DNA from: an uncultured Clostridia bacterium
GTDB lineage: Bacteria > Bacillota > Clostridia > TANB77 > CAG-508
Direction: 5' to 3'
Assembly: GCA_944391755.1 (NCBI GenBank)
Contig: CALXUT010000031.1
Span: 1 to 42,417 of the forward strand
Length of the DNA: 42,417 nucleotides
Shown: positions 17,453-26,198 of the stretch, in pieces
Layout: every line of letters begins with the position of its first letter
Position numbering within the stretch: the stretch's first letter is position 1
The notes under the pieces: generated by a model
The model's database searches: none
Told to the model about the DNA's origin: nothing
What the model saw: only the letters and a program-made list of their open reading frames with translations
Translations under genes and position numbers: made by a program

Positions 17453-18916
17453 TTAACCTATTATTTCATTTACGATGATTCTTTCATCATATGGAAATTT
17501 TTCTCCATTTATTTCTTGATATGGTTCATGACCTTTTCCAGCAAGAACAATGATATCTAATTTTGTTGCCATTGCTATTGCTTCTTTTATCGCTTCTGTT
17601 CTGTCTACAACGACTTTATATTTTCCTTTTGTCTTTTTGATTCCTTCTTCAATTTCTTTTACAATTTCATCAGGATTTTCTGTACGAGGATTATCTGAAG
17701 TAATAAAGGTAAAATCTGCAATTCTTCCAGATATTTCACCCATGATTGGTCTTTTGGTCTTATCTCTATCTCCTCCACATCCAAATACAGATATGACTTT
17801 TCCTCTTGTATAACTTTTTACTGCTGATAATATATTTTGTAAACTTTCTGGTGAATGTGCATAATCTATCATGATTGGAATTTCTTTTTTGTTTGGAACC
17901 ATTTCTGATCTTCCAGGAACTCTTATATCTGCTAAGGCTTCTATTACTTTCTCTGATGATATTCCTAATTTTTTTGCAACACATATCGCTGCTAAAGAGT
18001 TATATACACTAAATCTTCCTGGAATACTTACTTTTACTCTTTCATTTTTATCCGTTATTTTTACTCTAAAGTCTACATAGGAATTTGTTATTGTAATATC
18101 TTTTGCTAAAACATCACATGCATTATCAATACCATATGTCATAATATTACTATCTGGAAATAGTTTTGGTACTTTTGAAACTTGTAAATCATCTACATTT
18201 ACAATTCCATTATCACACATTTCAAATAATTTTAGTTTTGACTCAAAATAATCTTTCATATCTGGATGTTCTTTTTCACTGATATGATCTTCTGAAAAAT
18301 TTGTAAATAAAACGATATCAAAATGACATCCATCTACTCTATGTAATTTTAAGCTTTGTGAAGATACCTCCATAACAACATATTCTACACCTGCTTTTAC
18401 CATATCTGCAAATGTTCTTTGTAATTCTATGCTTTCTGGTGTTGTTCTGCTACTTTCTGTAATCATTTTTCCATTGATATATGTTGCTATTGTTCCTATA
18501 AGTCCTACTTTATGTCCTGCCTTTTCTAATATTTCTTTTATCATAAATGTTGTAGTGGTCTTTCCTTTTGTTCCTGTAACTCCTATTAATTTGAATTTTC
18601 TTGAAGGATCTCCGTAATAATTACAACTACACTTTGCTAATGCTTCTCTTGTGTCTTTTGCCATAATTAATGTTACATCAGAAGGTAGTTTTATCGCTTT
18701 TAAATCACACCCTTCTTCTACCATGATTACTTTTGCCCCTGCTTTTATGGCATCATTTATATATGAATGTCCATCTGTTGCAAATCCTTTTATGGCAATG
18801 AACATATATCCGTCTTTTATATTTTTGGAATTACTTTCTAAACCTTTTACATCTATATCTAAACTTCCTTTGGCTTTTAATCCATCAATTCCTACTAGAA
18901 TTTTCTTTAATTCCAT
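17453..18916 (-). CDS. murE: UDP-MurNAc-tripeptide synthetase, meso-DAP type
   Basis: 487 residues. It adds the third stem residue to UDP-MurNAc-L-Ala-D-Glu in the cytoplasm. The ATP site GVTGTKGKTTTT, the central VVMEVSSQSLKLHRVDG, and the substrate-selecting SDNPRTENPDEI are present. The DNPR motif specifies meso-diaminopimelate rather than lysine. ATG 18916 is chosen: the first in-frame ATG (18955) lies inside the -10 box, and AAGGAG at about 18929-18934 serves either this ATG (12 bases) or a TTG at 18922 (6 bases). It is first in the murE-to-ferredoxin unit. Confidence 0.96.
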   Translation of the reverse strand: MELKKILVGIDGLKAKGSLDIDVKGLESNSKNIKDGYMFIAIKGFATDGHSYINDAIKAGAKVIMVEEGCDLKAIKLPSDVTLIMAKDTREALAKCSCNYYGDPSRKFKLIGVTGTKGKTTTTFMIKEILEKAGHKVGLIGTIATYINGKMITESSRTTPESIELQRTFADMVKAGVEYVVMEVSSQSLKLHRVDGCHFDIVLFTNFSEDHISEKEHPDMKDYFESKLKLFEMCDNGIVNVDDLQVSKVPKLFPDSNIMTYGIDNACDVLAKDITITNSYVDFRVKITDKNERVKVSIPGRFSVYNSLAAICVAKKLGISSEKVIEALADIRVPGRSEMVPNKKEIPIMIDYAHSPESLQNILSAVKSYTRGKVISVFGCGGDRDKTKRPIMGEISGRIADFTFITSDNPRTENPDEIVKEIEEGIKKTKGKYKVVVDRTEAIKEAIAMATKLDIIVLAGKGHEPYQEINGEKFPYDERIIVNEIIG

Positions 18917-18953
18917 ACCCAATATTCTCTCCTTTTTATCATATTTTGGATAC

Positions 18954-18982
18954 ATTATATAACTAATTTTTATTTTTGTATA
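18954..18982 (-). promoter_or_regulatory. promoter of the murE unit
   Basis: -35 TATACA (18977-18982), 17-base spacer, perfect -10 TATAAT (18954-18959), just after the terminator at 18993-19031. The predicted transcript start is about 18947, which fits the downstream murE start. Confidence 0.75.
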
Positions 18983-18992
18983 GTAAAATTTG

Positions 18993-19031
18993 AAAAAAAA
19001 TCACTTAATCATATTTATTAAGTGATTTTTT
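18993..19031 (-). terminator. bidirectional terminator after the prepilin-like gene
   Basis: AATCACTTAAT and ATTAAGTGATT form an 11-bp stem flanked by A and T runs on both sides, so it can act in both directions. On the minus strand it ends the prepilin/FGE transcript just before the murE promoter. Confidence 0.9.
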
Positions 19032-19094
19032 GTTTTATGCACTTTTTCTTTTTTGGTAATTTTCTATCTGGATACATGGCTTTGGTATTTGATA

Positions 19095-19202
19095 TTATAA
19101 ATATAATGCTGGGCGAAAACCATAGCTCTCAACACTAACAGATGATGAAAGGGCCGTGCGAATATAAGCTGGACTATCAGAACTGCTATAAAGGCAACTG
19201 CC
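19095..19202 (-). pseudogene. out-of-frame C-terminal tail of the prepilin/FGE protein
   Basis: Removing one C (complement of position 19203) from the minus-strand sequence restores an FGE-domain ending: after RVFRG the reading becomes GSCLYSSSDSPAYIRT, then serine-rich sequence, then SYGFRPALYL and a TAA at 19095. RGGS and GFRP are hallmark motifs of this domain, so the tail is clearly the original C terminus. 21 of the 26 codons between GGC and the final GGT-TTT end in C or T, as in DGR-diversified regions. GC content is higher than in the adjacent AT-rich DNA. Confidence 0.8.
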
Positions 19203-20580
19203 GACCACGAAAAACTCTACCACCTTCGTAGGTAGTCTCTGTTGTCCATTCACATAGATTTCCTACTAGATCATATATATGATTTCTTTCAGTTTCATCA
19301 TATTCCCCTGTATTAATTAATCCTGTTGTATTTGAAAATGTATCATCATAGAAATTTCCCCAATTTTTACTATCTCCTACAATTTCAAGTGCATTTACAG
19401 CTCCTGTTTCTTCTAACCATCCTAATGTTCTATCCCATGCTGCTCCTGTTAATAATGAACTTGTAAATTCTGTACTTGTGTACATAGCTTTTGATTTTGA
19501 TAGTGCTTCTTCTTGTGAAATATTATTCCATAACTTTCCATTTTCTAATGTTGAATTTGTATTGGCTATTGTCGATTCTTTACTTACCACATTTCCATTT
19601 TCATAACTTGCCTCATATCTTGCTATATAAAATCCTCCATTTTCATTTACAGATTCTTTATAATCTTCTGTATCTGAATACATATTTTTTAATTGTGCTC
19701 CTATGACTTGATATGCATCTTCAACATTAGATACCCCCAATGATTCTAATAATTGTTCTAATGTTGTACCTATATTCTCTGCATATTCTTCTGTTAACAG
19801 CCAATCTAAAAATACATCCATTGCATATAAACTATGCGCATTTAAAAATACTTTTTTTGTTTCTCCTCCCGCTGTCACTGTTAAGCAATATGTTCCATTT
19901 ATCGTTGGTTCTATTTCTTGATTATTATAACTTGTTCCTAAATTATCTGTATTAACTAATGGGATTTCATCTCCATATGGGTCTGTTAAACTGATACTAT
20001 CTATCTTTTCTTTTGAACTTACATTTATTTTTATTTTTTGATTTTTATCTACTGGTACCCATACAAATTCATTTCCTTTACTATCTTTTATTACATATCC
20101 TGTATCTACGGTTCCATCTATATGACTAAAATCACTACTTGGCAATGGTGGTGTTTCTACTTTTTCGCCTTCTATTATCATAGTTGCTATTAAGCTTGCT
20201 TCTCCTTGTTCTGTTATGTTTCCATTAGCATCTACATCATAACTTCTTTTACTATCATTATAAGTTACTGTGAATATATCCCCATTTTTACTTAATGTAT
20301 ATTTTCCACTTCCTATATTATTATCCAATTCTGCTCTAAAGTTATCCTCTGTTATTTCTCCCCAATTTGTTTTTCCTTTTGCTGCTGTTGCTGCTAATTG
20401 TACTTGTTCTTTTTCTTCCCCTATTTTTGTTTTATCTTTTGCATTTTGTGCTTGGGTTATAACTCCATTTTCTCCTGTAAGCATAGAAATACTTACTGCT
20501 GCTAAGATTAATAGCACCACTATTGTTACTACTAATGCAATTAATGTAATAGCTTTTTCTGGATTATTTGTTCTTTTCAT
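19186..20580 (-). CDS. prepilin-like surface protein with FGE-sulfatase/C-type-lectin-like domain, 3' frameshifted
   Basis: 464 residues as read. The N terminus is a prepilin-type signal: short basic leader MKRTNNPEKA then a hydrophobic ITLIALVVTIVVLLILAA helix (about 11-33). An EFVWVPVD strand (about 172) opens an FGE/SUMF1-like domain interrupted by about 130 residues with an Ig-like character (ISLTDPYGDE, TVTAGGETKK). It then resumes with GGFYIARYEASYEN, LLTGAAWDRTLGWL and YDLVGNLCEWTTE. The frame ends RVFRGRQLPL, where RGGS is expected; one extra base removes the last 36 residues. It is likely surface-anchored or pilus-like, with a binding rather than enzymatic role. The function is inferred from fold only. 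A strong SD (GGAGAGGAG) precedes the ATG. Confidence 0.75.
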   Translation of the reverse strand: MKRTNNPEKAITLIALVVTIVVLLILAAVSISMLTGENGVITQAQNAKDKTKIGEEKEQVQLAATAAKGKTNWGEITEDNFRAELDNNIGSGKYTLSKNGDIFTVTYNDSKRSYDVDANGNITEQGEASLIATMIIEGEKVETPPLPSSDFSHIDGTVDTGYVIKDSKGNEFVWVPVDKNQKIKINVSSKEKIDSISLTDPYGDEIPLVNTDNLGTSYNNQEIEPTINGTYCLTVTAGGETKKVFLNAHSLYAMDVFLDWLLTEEYAENIGTTLEQLLESLGVSNVEDAYQVIGAQLKNMYSDTEDYKESVNENGGFYIARYEASYENGNVVSKESTIANTNSTLENGKLWNNISQEEALSKSKAMYTSTEFTSSLLTGAAWDRTLGWLEETGAVNALEIVGDSKNWGNFYDDTFSNTTGLINTGEYDETERNHIYDLVGNLCEWTTETTYEGGRVFRGRQLPL

Positions 20581-20604
20581 TCGTTTCTTTCTCCTCTCCT
20601 TTTA

Positions 20605-20618
20605 CTGATATATATCAG
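20605..20618. repeat. 14-bp palindrome in the 5' leader of the prepilin-like gene
   Basis: CTGATATATATCAG is a perfect palindrome immediately upstream of the SD of the prepilin-like gene and downstream of its predicted promoter. It could be an operator or an RNA hairpin that affects ribosome access. Confidence 0.4.
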
Positions 20619-20852
20619 CCTATAATCTATTCCAAAAATCATCATTAAGTATTTGAATTAATGATATTGTTAGTATATCAATAAAGACTTTTAAAGTCAA
20701 TAAAATCTGAATGATTTTTATAAAAGTTAAAGCTTGTGATGATAATAGTATTAATAATTTATTTATTCTAAAAACGAATAGATTGTCAATTTCTATAAAA
20801 TTTTTTTAAACTTTAATTCAAATACTTAACGATAAAACTGTTTATATAAAAT
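20619..20852. other. AT-rich intergenic stretch, no gene seen
   Basis: Apart from the promoter at 20672-20700 and a second isolated -35-like TTGACA (20784-20789, minus), no coding frame, repeat or RNA gene is recognised between the prepilin-like gene and the dps terminator. No DGR template repeat is visible. Confidence 0.5.
20672..20700 (-). promoter_or_regulatory. promoter of the prepilin-like gene
   Basis: -35 TTGACT (20695-20700), 17-base spacer, -10 TATACT (20672-20677). The predicted leader is about 85 bases and includes the palindrome at 20605-20618. Confidence 0.7.
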
Positions 20853-20901
20853 AAAAATCAACTTCTTATATGCCTATTTCGCAAACTTGAGGTTGATTTT
20901 T
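20853..20901 (-). terminator. terminator after dps
   Basis: The 13-bp imperfect stem pairs AAAAATCAACTTC with GAGGTTGATTTTT (plus strand), with one G-T pair. It is followed by T-rich sequence on both strands and lies 27 bases past the dps stop. Confidence 0.78.
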
Positions 20902-20927
20902 TATTTATTTTATCATCTACTATTTTC

Positions 20928-21365
20928 TTATTTTACAACTTCTTGTAACATCCATAATTTCTTTGAATAATTTTTTAGATATTCATCCATTATCGAAGAT
21001 GTTGCATAATCTGATTTATTCTCCGCTTCTTGCTTAATTTGCATAGCTTTTTGTTTGATTGTCTGAAAATCTTTTATCACATTTTCTACAATCTCTAAAC
21101 TCTTAATTTTCTCATTTTTAGCTTCTTGTATTTCTGCATTTTGCGTAAAATCTTTCATTGTACCTAATGGTTGAAATCCTTTTGCTAATATATGTTCAGC
21201 AATTTCATCAATTTCTTCTCTCATTTCTTCATAATATTCTTCTAGTTTTTCATGAGTTAAGAAAAATCCTTTTCCAGTTACATTCCAATGATAATTTTGT
21301 AATTTAACTGACATAACTTCTAAATTTGATAAAAATACATTTAAATTTTTAATATTCTCTTCCAT
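20928..21365 (-). CDS. dps: Dps-family ferritin-like protein
   Basis: 145 residues. Dps dodecamers oxidise and store iron and protect DNA from peroxide. The intersubunit ferroxidase ligands are all present with the exact spacing of characterised Dps proteins: H26 (NYHWNVTGKGFF), H38, D53 and E57 (EIDEIAEHIL). The basic DNA-binding tail is absent, so it is more likely an iron-sequestering miniferritin. GAGAGG lies upstream of the ATG. It lies 60 bases after fmt with no terminator between, so it may share the rsmA-fmt transcript. Confidence 0.9.
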   Translation of the reverse strand: MEENIKNLNVFLSNLEVMSVKLQNYHWNVTGKGFFLTHEKLEEYYEEMREEIDEIAEHILAKGFQPLGTMKDFTQNAEIQEAKNEKIKSLEIVENVIKDFQTIKQKAMQIKQEAENKSDYATSSIMDEYLKNYSKKLWMLQEVVK

Positions 21366-21425
21366 AATGATACCTCTCTTTCAGATTCATTATGTACCAA
21401 AATATGTATTTTTATTCTTTATTTT

Positions 21426-22367
21426 TTATTCAAATTTTTCTCCTACTGCAATTGGATTTCCTCTAAGAAAATCTTGTATATTCATTTTTTTAGCATTTTC
21501 TCCTTGTATTTCAAGTACTTTGATAATTCCATCTTTGGCTTTTATATATAAGCCATCTTTACTATCTGATTTTATAACCGTACCATTTTCTATATTTTCA
21601 TTATTTTTTAATAGTTCCATATCTACTTTCCAAAACTTTATTTTTTTTCCATTTAAAAAGGAATAGGTCCCCATGATTGGGTTTAGTCCTCTTACAAGAT
21701 TTTTAATTTCTAAAGCTGTTTTGTTTTCCCAATTAATTTTTGACATTTCTTTATCTAACATAGGTGCCATTGTAAAATCTTCTCCCTGTGGAATTCTTGG
21801 TGCCGTTCCTTTTTCTATTTTATCTAATGTTTCTACTAATAACTCTGCTCCTAGTTTTGCTAATCTTTCCCATAATTCTCCTGTTGTTTCATCTTCTCCG
21901 ATTTCTGTTTCTTTTTTTAATATCATATCCCCTGTGTCCATTCCTACATCCATATACATAGTTGTAATTCCTGTTATCTTCTCTCCATTGATAACTGCCC
22001 ATTGAATGGGTGCTGCTCCTCTATATTTAGGTAATAATGAACCATGTACATTGATACAACCTAAAGTAGGAATATCTAATAATTCTTTTGGTAATATTTT
22101 TCCATATGCCACTACACACATTACATCTGGTTTTAATTTTTTTATTTCTTCTATGAATTCAACATTTTTTCTTACCTTTTCTGGTTGATAGATTTTTAAA
22201 TTTTTAGAAATTGCATATTCTTTCACTGGAGATGCTACCAACTTCATTCCTCTTCCTTTTGGTTTATCAGGATTTGTTACCACTCCTAAAATTTCATATC
22301 CTGCATTATATACCGCTTCTAGTGATTCTTTTGCAAAATCTGGTGTTCCCATAAATACAATTTTCAT
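21426..22367 (-). CDS. fmt: methionyl-tRNA formyltransferase
   Basis: 313 residues, standard. It formylates initiator Met-tRNA using 10-formyl-THF. The N-terminal KIVFMGTPDFA, the catalytic region with NVHGSLLPKYRGAAPIQWA (Asn/His of the active site) and MDVGMDTGD are diagnostic. The C-terminal OB-like domain (about 205-313) binds tRNA. It starts 15 bases after rsmA. A def gene, often paired with fmt, is not adjacent. Confidence 0.97.
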   Translation of the reverse strand: MKIVFMGTPDFAKESLEAVYNAGYEILGVVTNPDKPKGRGMKLVASPVKEYAISKNLKIYQPEKVRKNVEFIEEIKKLKPDVMCVVAYGKILPKELLDIPTLGCINVHGSLLPKYRGAAPIQWAVINGEKITGITTMYMDVGMDTGDMILKKETEIGEDETTGELWERLAKLGAELLVETLDKIEKGTAPRIPQGEDFTMAPMLDKEMSKINWENKTALEIKNLVRGLNPIMGTYSFLNGKKIKFWKVDMELLKNNENIENGTVIKSDSKDGLYIKAKDGIIKVLEIQGENAKKMNIQDFLRGNPIAVGEKFE

Positions 22368-22382
22368 TTATTTTCCATCCTT

Positions 22383-23243
22383 TCATTTACAAATTAATTT
22401 TGTAATATTCGCAAAATCTTGTATACTTAGCTTTTCTGCTCTAATATTTTCATCTAAATTTAATTTTCTTAATATTTCCATTCCTTCTTCTTTACTCATA
22501 AATACTTTTGTATTTACCAATGCATTTAATAATGTTTTTCTTCTTTGCATAAATGCACTTTTTATAATCATGAACATAACTTTTGTTTGTTCTAAATGAA
22601 CAGCTGGCTCTTTTCTTAAATTCATTTTTATTACCTCTGATGTTACTTCAGGTTCTGGTATAAATGAACTATTTGGAACTTCCATTATTTTTTCTGATTC
22701 GCAATAATAATATACCGTATAGGTAATTGCTCCTGTATTTTTTCCACCTGGAATTTCTATTAATCTATCTGCAACTTCTTTTTGTATCATGACGGTTATA
22801 CTTTCTATATCTAGTTTTTCTTCTAATAGTTTCATAATGATTGGTGTTGTTATATAATATGGTAAATTGGCTACAATTTTCACATTTTTAGTTTTGGGAT
22901 TCTCTTTATTTTTTTTAATAATTTCATTTAGATTTACTTTTAATACATCTTCATTGATGATTTCAAAATTTTCATAATCAGAAAATCTATCTTCTAATAT
23001 TCTTATCATCTTTGTATCTAACTCGATGCATAATACTTTACCTGCTTTATCTAATAGATGTTTTGTTAATGTTCCTAAGCCTGGTCCTATTTCTATTATC
23101 ATGTCCTCTTTCGTTATTCTACTGCAATTAACAATATTTTCTATGACTTCATCATTGATTAAAAAATTTTGTCCTAAACTCTTATTGGCTTTTATATGAT
23201 ATTTTTTCATTAAACTTTTTGTTTCTTCTACTATATTTTCCAT
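22383..23243 (-). CDS. rsmA: 16S rRNA (adenine1518-N6/adenine1519-N6)-dimethyltransferase
   Basis: 286 residues. It dimethylates the two adenines near the 3' end of 16S rRNA during small-subunit maturation. SLGQNFLIN, the SAM-binding EIGPGLGTLT, and the catalytic NLPYYITTPI (NLPY) are present, with QRRKTLLNAL near the C terminus. ATG 23243 has AAAGGG 6-7 bases upstream and is preferred to the ATG at 23258. It has its own promoter and is followed closely by fmt. Confidence 0.97.
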   Translation of the reverse strand: MENIVEETKSLMKKYHIKANKSLGQNFLINDEVIENIVNCSRITKEDMIIEIGPGLGTLTKHLLDKAGKVLCIELDTKMIRILEDRFSDYENFEIINEDVLKVNLNEIIKKNKENPKTKNVKIVANLPYYITTPIIMKLLEEKLDIESITVMIQKEVADRLIEIPGGKNTGAITYTVYYYCESEKIMEVPNSSFIPEPEVTSEVIKMNLRKEPAVHLEQTKVMFMIIKSAFMQRRKTLLNALVNTKVFMSKEEGMEILRKLNLDENIRAEKLSIQDFANITKLICK

Positions 23244-23272
23244 ATGGTTCCCTTTCATATTTTATCATCCTT

Positions 23273-23302
23273 ATTATACTAATTTACTTATTACTTTGTC
23301 AA
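23273..23302 (-). promoter_or_regulatory. promoter of rsmA-fmt(-dps)
   Basis: Perfect -35 TTGACA (23297-23302) and -10 TATAAT (23273-23278) with an 18-base spacer, ending about 30 bases before the rsmA start. Confidence 0.85.
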
Positions 23303-23354
23303 GCAAAACCCTTGATATATCCGTGTTTTTTTGCATTTTCTCTTTAAATATGAA

Positions 23355-23708
23355 TTATATAATTTGCTTAATATGATTTATTTTACATTTTCCGTCTTTT
23401 ATAAAAATCTCTATTACATCAAATCGAATTTGATATTTATTAAATTTATTTAATCTTAAAAACACTCTTGCTGCATCTGTCATATGTTTTATTTTTGTTT
23501 TATTAACTGCAGAAGCTGGTGTTCCATATCTATCACTCGTTCTTGTTTTCACTTCTATAAAATCTATATAATTTTCTTTTTTAGCAACAATATCAATTTC
23601 TCCATTTTTAGTATAAAAATTGGTTGCGATGATATGATATCCTTTATGACTTAAATAATCCTTTGCAATCTTCTCTCCTATTATTCCAAATCTTCTTTTA
23701 TTAATCAT
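23355..23708 (-). CDS. YraN/UPF0102 family endonuclease-like protein
   Basis: 117 residues, the usual size. The family has a restriction-endonuclease-like fold. The catalytic pattern is visible as GEIDIVAKKENYIDFIEVKTR (Asp, then E-x-K), preceded by GEKIAKDYLSHKGY. The biological role is poorly defined, and it commonly neighbours rnhB, dprA and comM. It follows dprA by 3 bases. No terminator is clear after it. Confidence 0.92.
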   Translation of the reverse strand: MINKRRFGIIGEKIAKDYLSHKGYHIIATNFYTKNGEIDIVAKKENYIDFIEVKTRTSDRYGTPASAVNKTKIKHMTDAARVFLRLNKFNKYQIRFDVIEIFIKDGKCKINHIKQII

Positions 23709-23711
23709 TTT

Positions 23712-24578
23712 TTATTCCTTTCTAATAAATTTTTGCCCTGGTAATTCCATAATTTTTTCATCTAATTGAAGCATTAAAAGTTTATAATTTACTTCACTAA
23801 TTGGTAGTCCTGTTTTTTTAGTAATCTCATTTGCATGGATAGGTATATCCTTTATTACTTCATATATCTTTTTTAGTTCTTTTGAAACAGGATTGTCATT
23901 TACTTTTTGTATTTCTAAATTTTTTTTAGAAAATGTAATATTGGGATAAAAATCTAATATATTCTCTATCTTCGTAACTAAATTTGCACCTTTTTGTATT
24001 AATTCATTTGATGAAATTCCTTTACTATTTTCTAGGCTACTTGGTAAGCAAAATACTGGCTTATTTTGCTCCTTCGTAATTTTTGCTGTTACTCGTGTTC
24101 CACTTCTGTATCCAGCTTCTACCACTAAAGTTCCTATTCCAAGTCCTGCAACAATTCTATTTCTTTCTAAAAACTTTTTAGAATCTGCTTCTGTTTTTGG
24201 TTCATATTCCGAAACTAATACACCACCTTTATCTAGTATTTGTCTTGCTAATAGGATATTTTCTTTTGGATATATATTTTCTAATCCTGATGGCAATACG
24301 GCTATTGTTTTCCCTGAATATTCTAAACAAGTTTTATGGGCTATTGTATCTATTCCTTTTGCTAATCCACTGATTACATTTATATTGTACTCTACTAAGT
24401 TTTTGGTAAAAGTTTTGCACATCTTTTCACCATATTGTGAATGTGTTCTAGAACCTACAACAGCAATTCCGATCTCTTGCAATATATCTATATTTCCTAA
24501 AACATATAATCTACTTGGTGGATTTTTTATTTCTCTTAATTGTTTTGGATATAATGTATCACAATATTCAATAATCAT
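23712..24578 (-). CDS. dprA: DNA-processing protein DprA
   Basis: 288 residues. DprA loads RecA onto incoming single-stranded DNA during transformation, and it is also widespread in non-competent bacteria. The Rossmann-like DprA core shows VVGSRTHSQYG, ISGLAKGIDTIAHK, TIAVLPSGLENIYPKEN and VVEAGYRSGTRVTA. A C-terminal winged-helix (about 230-288) is retained. It overlaps comM by 11 bases (24568-24578), so the two are coupled. Confidence 0.96.
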   Translation of the reverse strand: MIIEYCDTLYPKQLREIKNPPSRLYVLGNIDILQEIGIAVVGSRTHSQYGEKMCKTFTKNLVEYNINVISGLAKGIDTIAHKTCLEYSGKTIAVLPSGLENIYPKENILLARQILDKGGVLVSEYEPKTEADSKKFLERNRIVAGLGIGTLVVEAGYRSGTRVTAKITKEQNKPVFCLPSSLENSKGISSNELIQKGANLVTKIENILDFYPNITFSKKNLEIQKVNDNPVSKELKKIYEVIKDIPIHANEITKKTGLPISEVNYKLLMLQLDEKIMELPGQKFIRKE

Positions 24579-26103
24579 ATTTTTTATCTAAACTCCTATA
24601 CTGTATTGCTTCTGCAATATGTTTATATTCTATATTTTCTTTTTGTTCTAAATCCGCTATTGTTCTTGCAACTTTTAAAATTTTTTCATATCCTCTCATA
24701 CTTAAATTTAACTTTTTAAAAGCACTTTCTAATAGTATTTTTCCCTTTGTATCTAATACACAATATTCTTTCACTAATTTTGTGGAAAGTTGTGAATTAG
24801 AAGATATATTATAGTTTTTATATCTTTCTCTCTGAATTCTTCTCGCAATATTTACTCTATCTTGAATTTTCTTTGATGTTTCATTTTTGCTCGTATTTGT
24901 TATTTTACTAAATTTAGGTCGATGTACTTCTATTTGGATATCAAATCTATCTAATAAAGGTCCACTAATTTTACCAAAATATCGATGTCTTTCTAATGTC
25001 GAACATTTACACTCTTTTTTATCATCCCCGTAATATCCACATGGACAGGGATTCATACTAGCAACAAACAAGAAGTCACAAGGGAATATATAATTTCCAT
25101 ATAATCTATTGATAGATATTTTTTTGTTTTCAAGTGGTTCTCTTAAAGCTTCTAAAATGTTTTTATGGAATTCTGTTAATTCATCAAAAAATAATACACC
25201 TTTATGTGCTAAACTAATTTCTCCTGGTTTTGGATTTTTGCCTCCACCAATGATTGCTGTTGTTGTTACTGTATGATGTGGTATTCTAAATGGTCTTGTA
25301 TTTATAATTCCATCTCTTTGTAATTCACCAGATATACTATGTATTTTTGTTATCTCCATTGCTTCTTCTATACTTAAATCTGGTAATATGGTTCTTAATC
25401 TTTTTACTAACATTGTTTTTCCTACGCCTGGGCTACCAATCATAAGACAGTTATGTCCTCCTGCTGCACTAATTTCTAAAGCTCTTTTTACATCTTCTTG
25501 TCCTTTTACTTCTGAAAAGTCAATATCATAATTTATATTGTTTATATATGTTTCTATTGGTATATGTTCTTTTTTAATTATTATTTCTTGATTTAAATAT
25601 TTCACTAATTCAGAAATATCTTTTATTGGTATAATTTCTAATTCTTTTACAATTGCCGCTTCATTTTCATTTGCCTTTGGTATAACGACTCTTTTGATTC
25701 CTAATTCTTTTGCCTCCATACATATTGGCAATATGCCATTTACTCTATTCACTTTTCCATCTAAAGATAATTCACCAATGAATATGGTTCGCACCAAATC
25801 ATTTTTATTGATTCGTGGTATTTTTTCTGTTGCAATTAAAATTCCCATTGCCATCGCTAAATCAAATCCACTTCCACCTTTTCTCATATCAGCTGGAGCT
25901 AAATTGATTAAAATTTTTTTACTTGGAAATTCCATCTTGGAATTTCTTATTGCTGCACAAATTCTTTTTTTGGCTTCTTTTACGCTTACATCAGGAAGTC
26001 CAACTATCTCAAATTCTGGAATTCCATTACTGATATCTGTCTGTATTTCTACAATATTTCCATCTAAGCCTGTTAAAACCATTGATTTTACTTTTGATAA
26101 CAT
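24568..26103 (-). CDS. comM: ComM/YifB family AAA+ ATPase (Mg-chelatase-like)
   Basis: 511 residues, full length. ComM is a hexameric helicase that promotes branch migration during transformation in Gram-negative bacteria. The N-terminal Lon-protease-like domain (1-165, degenerate) is followed by the AAA+ core with Walker A IGSPGVGKT, Walker B LFFDELTEF and sensor-1 ASMNPCPCG. Zinc-type cysteines appear in CPCGYYGDDKKECKC. It starts the comM-dprA-yraN unit and is divergent from the PBP gene. Confidence 0.95.
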   Translation of the reverse strand: MLSKVKSMVLTGLDGNIVEIQTDISNGIPEFEIVGLPDVSVKEAKKRICAAIRNSKMEFPSKKILINLAPADMRKGGSGFDLAMAMGILIATEKIPRINKNDLVRTIFIGELSLDGKVNRVNGILPICMEAKELGIKRVVIPKANENEAAIVKELEIIPIKDISELVKYLNQEIIIKKEHIPIETYINNINYDIDFSEVKGQEDVKRALEISAAGGHNCLMIGSPGVGKTMLVKRLRTILPDLSIEEAMEITKIHSISGELQRDGIINTRPFRIPHHTVTTTAIIGGGKNPKPGEISLAHKGVLFFDELTEFHKNILEALREPLENKKISINRLYGNYIFPCDFLFVASMNPCPCGYYGDDKKECKCSTLERHRYFGKISGPLLDRFDIQIEVHRPKFSKITNTSKNETSKKIQDRVNIARRIQRERYKNYNISSNSQLSTKLVKEYCVLDTKGKILLESAFKKLNLSMRGYEKILKVARTIADLEQKENIEYKHIAEAIQYRSLDKKYDY

Positions 26104-26198
26104 TTTGTCTCCTTTCTCGTTATTTTTGTTTTTTTATTGATTTTTTAAGAAAATTATTATAAAATATTTAAAAATTGAAACTAAAGAATGGTGATAAT
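26104..26198. other. divergent intergenic region comM / PBP
   Basis: 95 bases between divergent starts. On the plus strand, TTGATT and TATAAA (about 26152-26157) suggest a promoter with a short spacer of about 15 bases. On the minus strand only the comM SD (AAGGAG) is clear. Confidence 0.4.
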
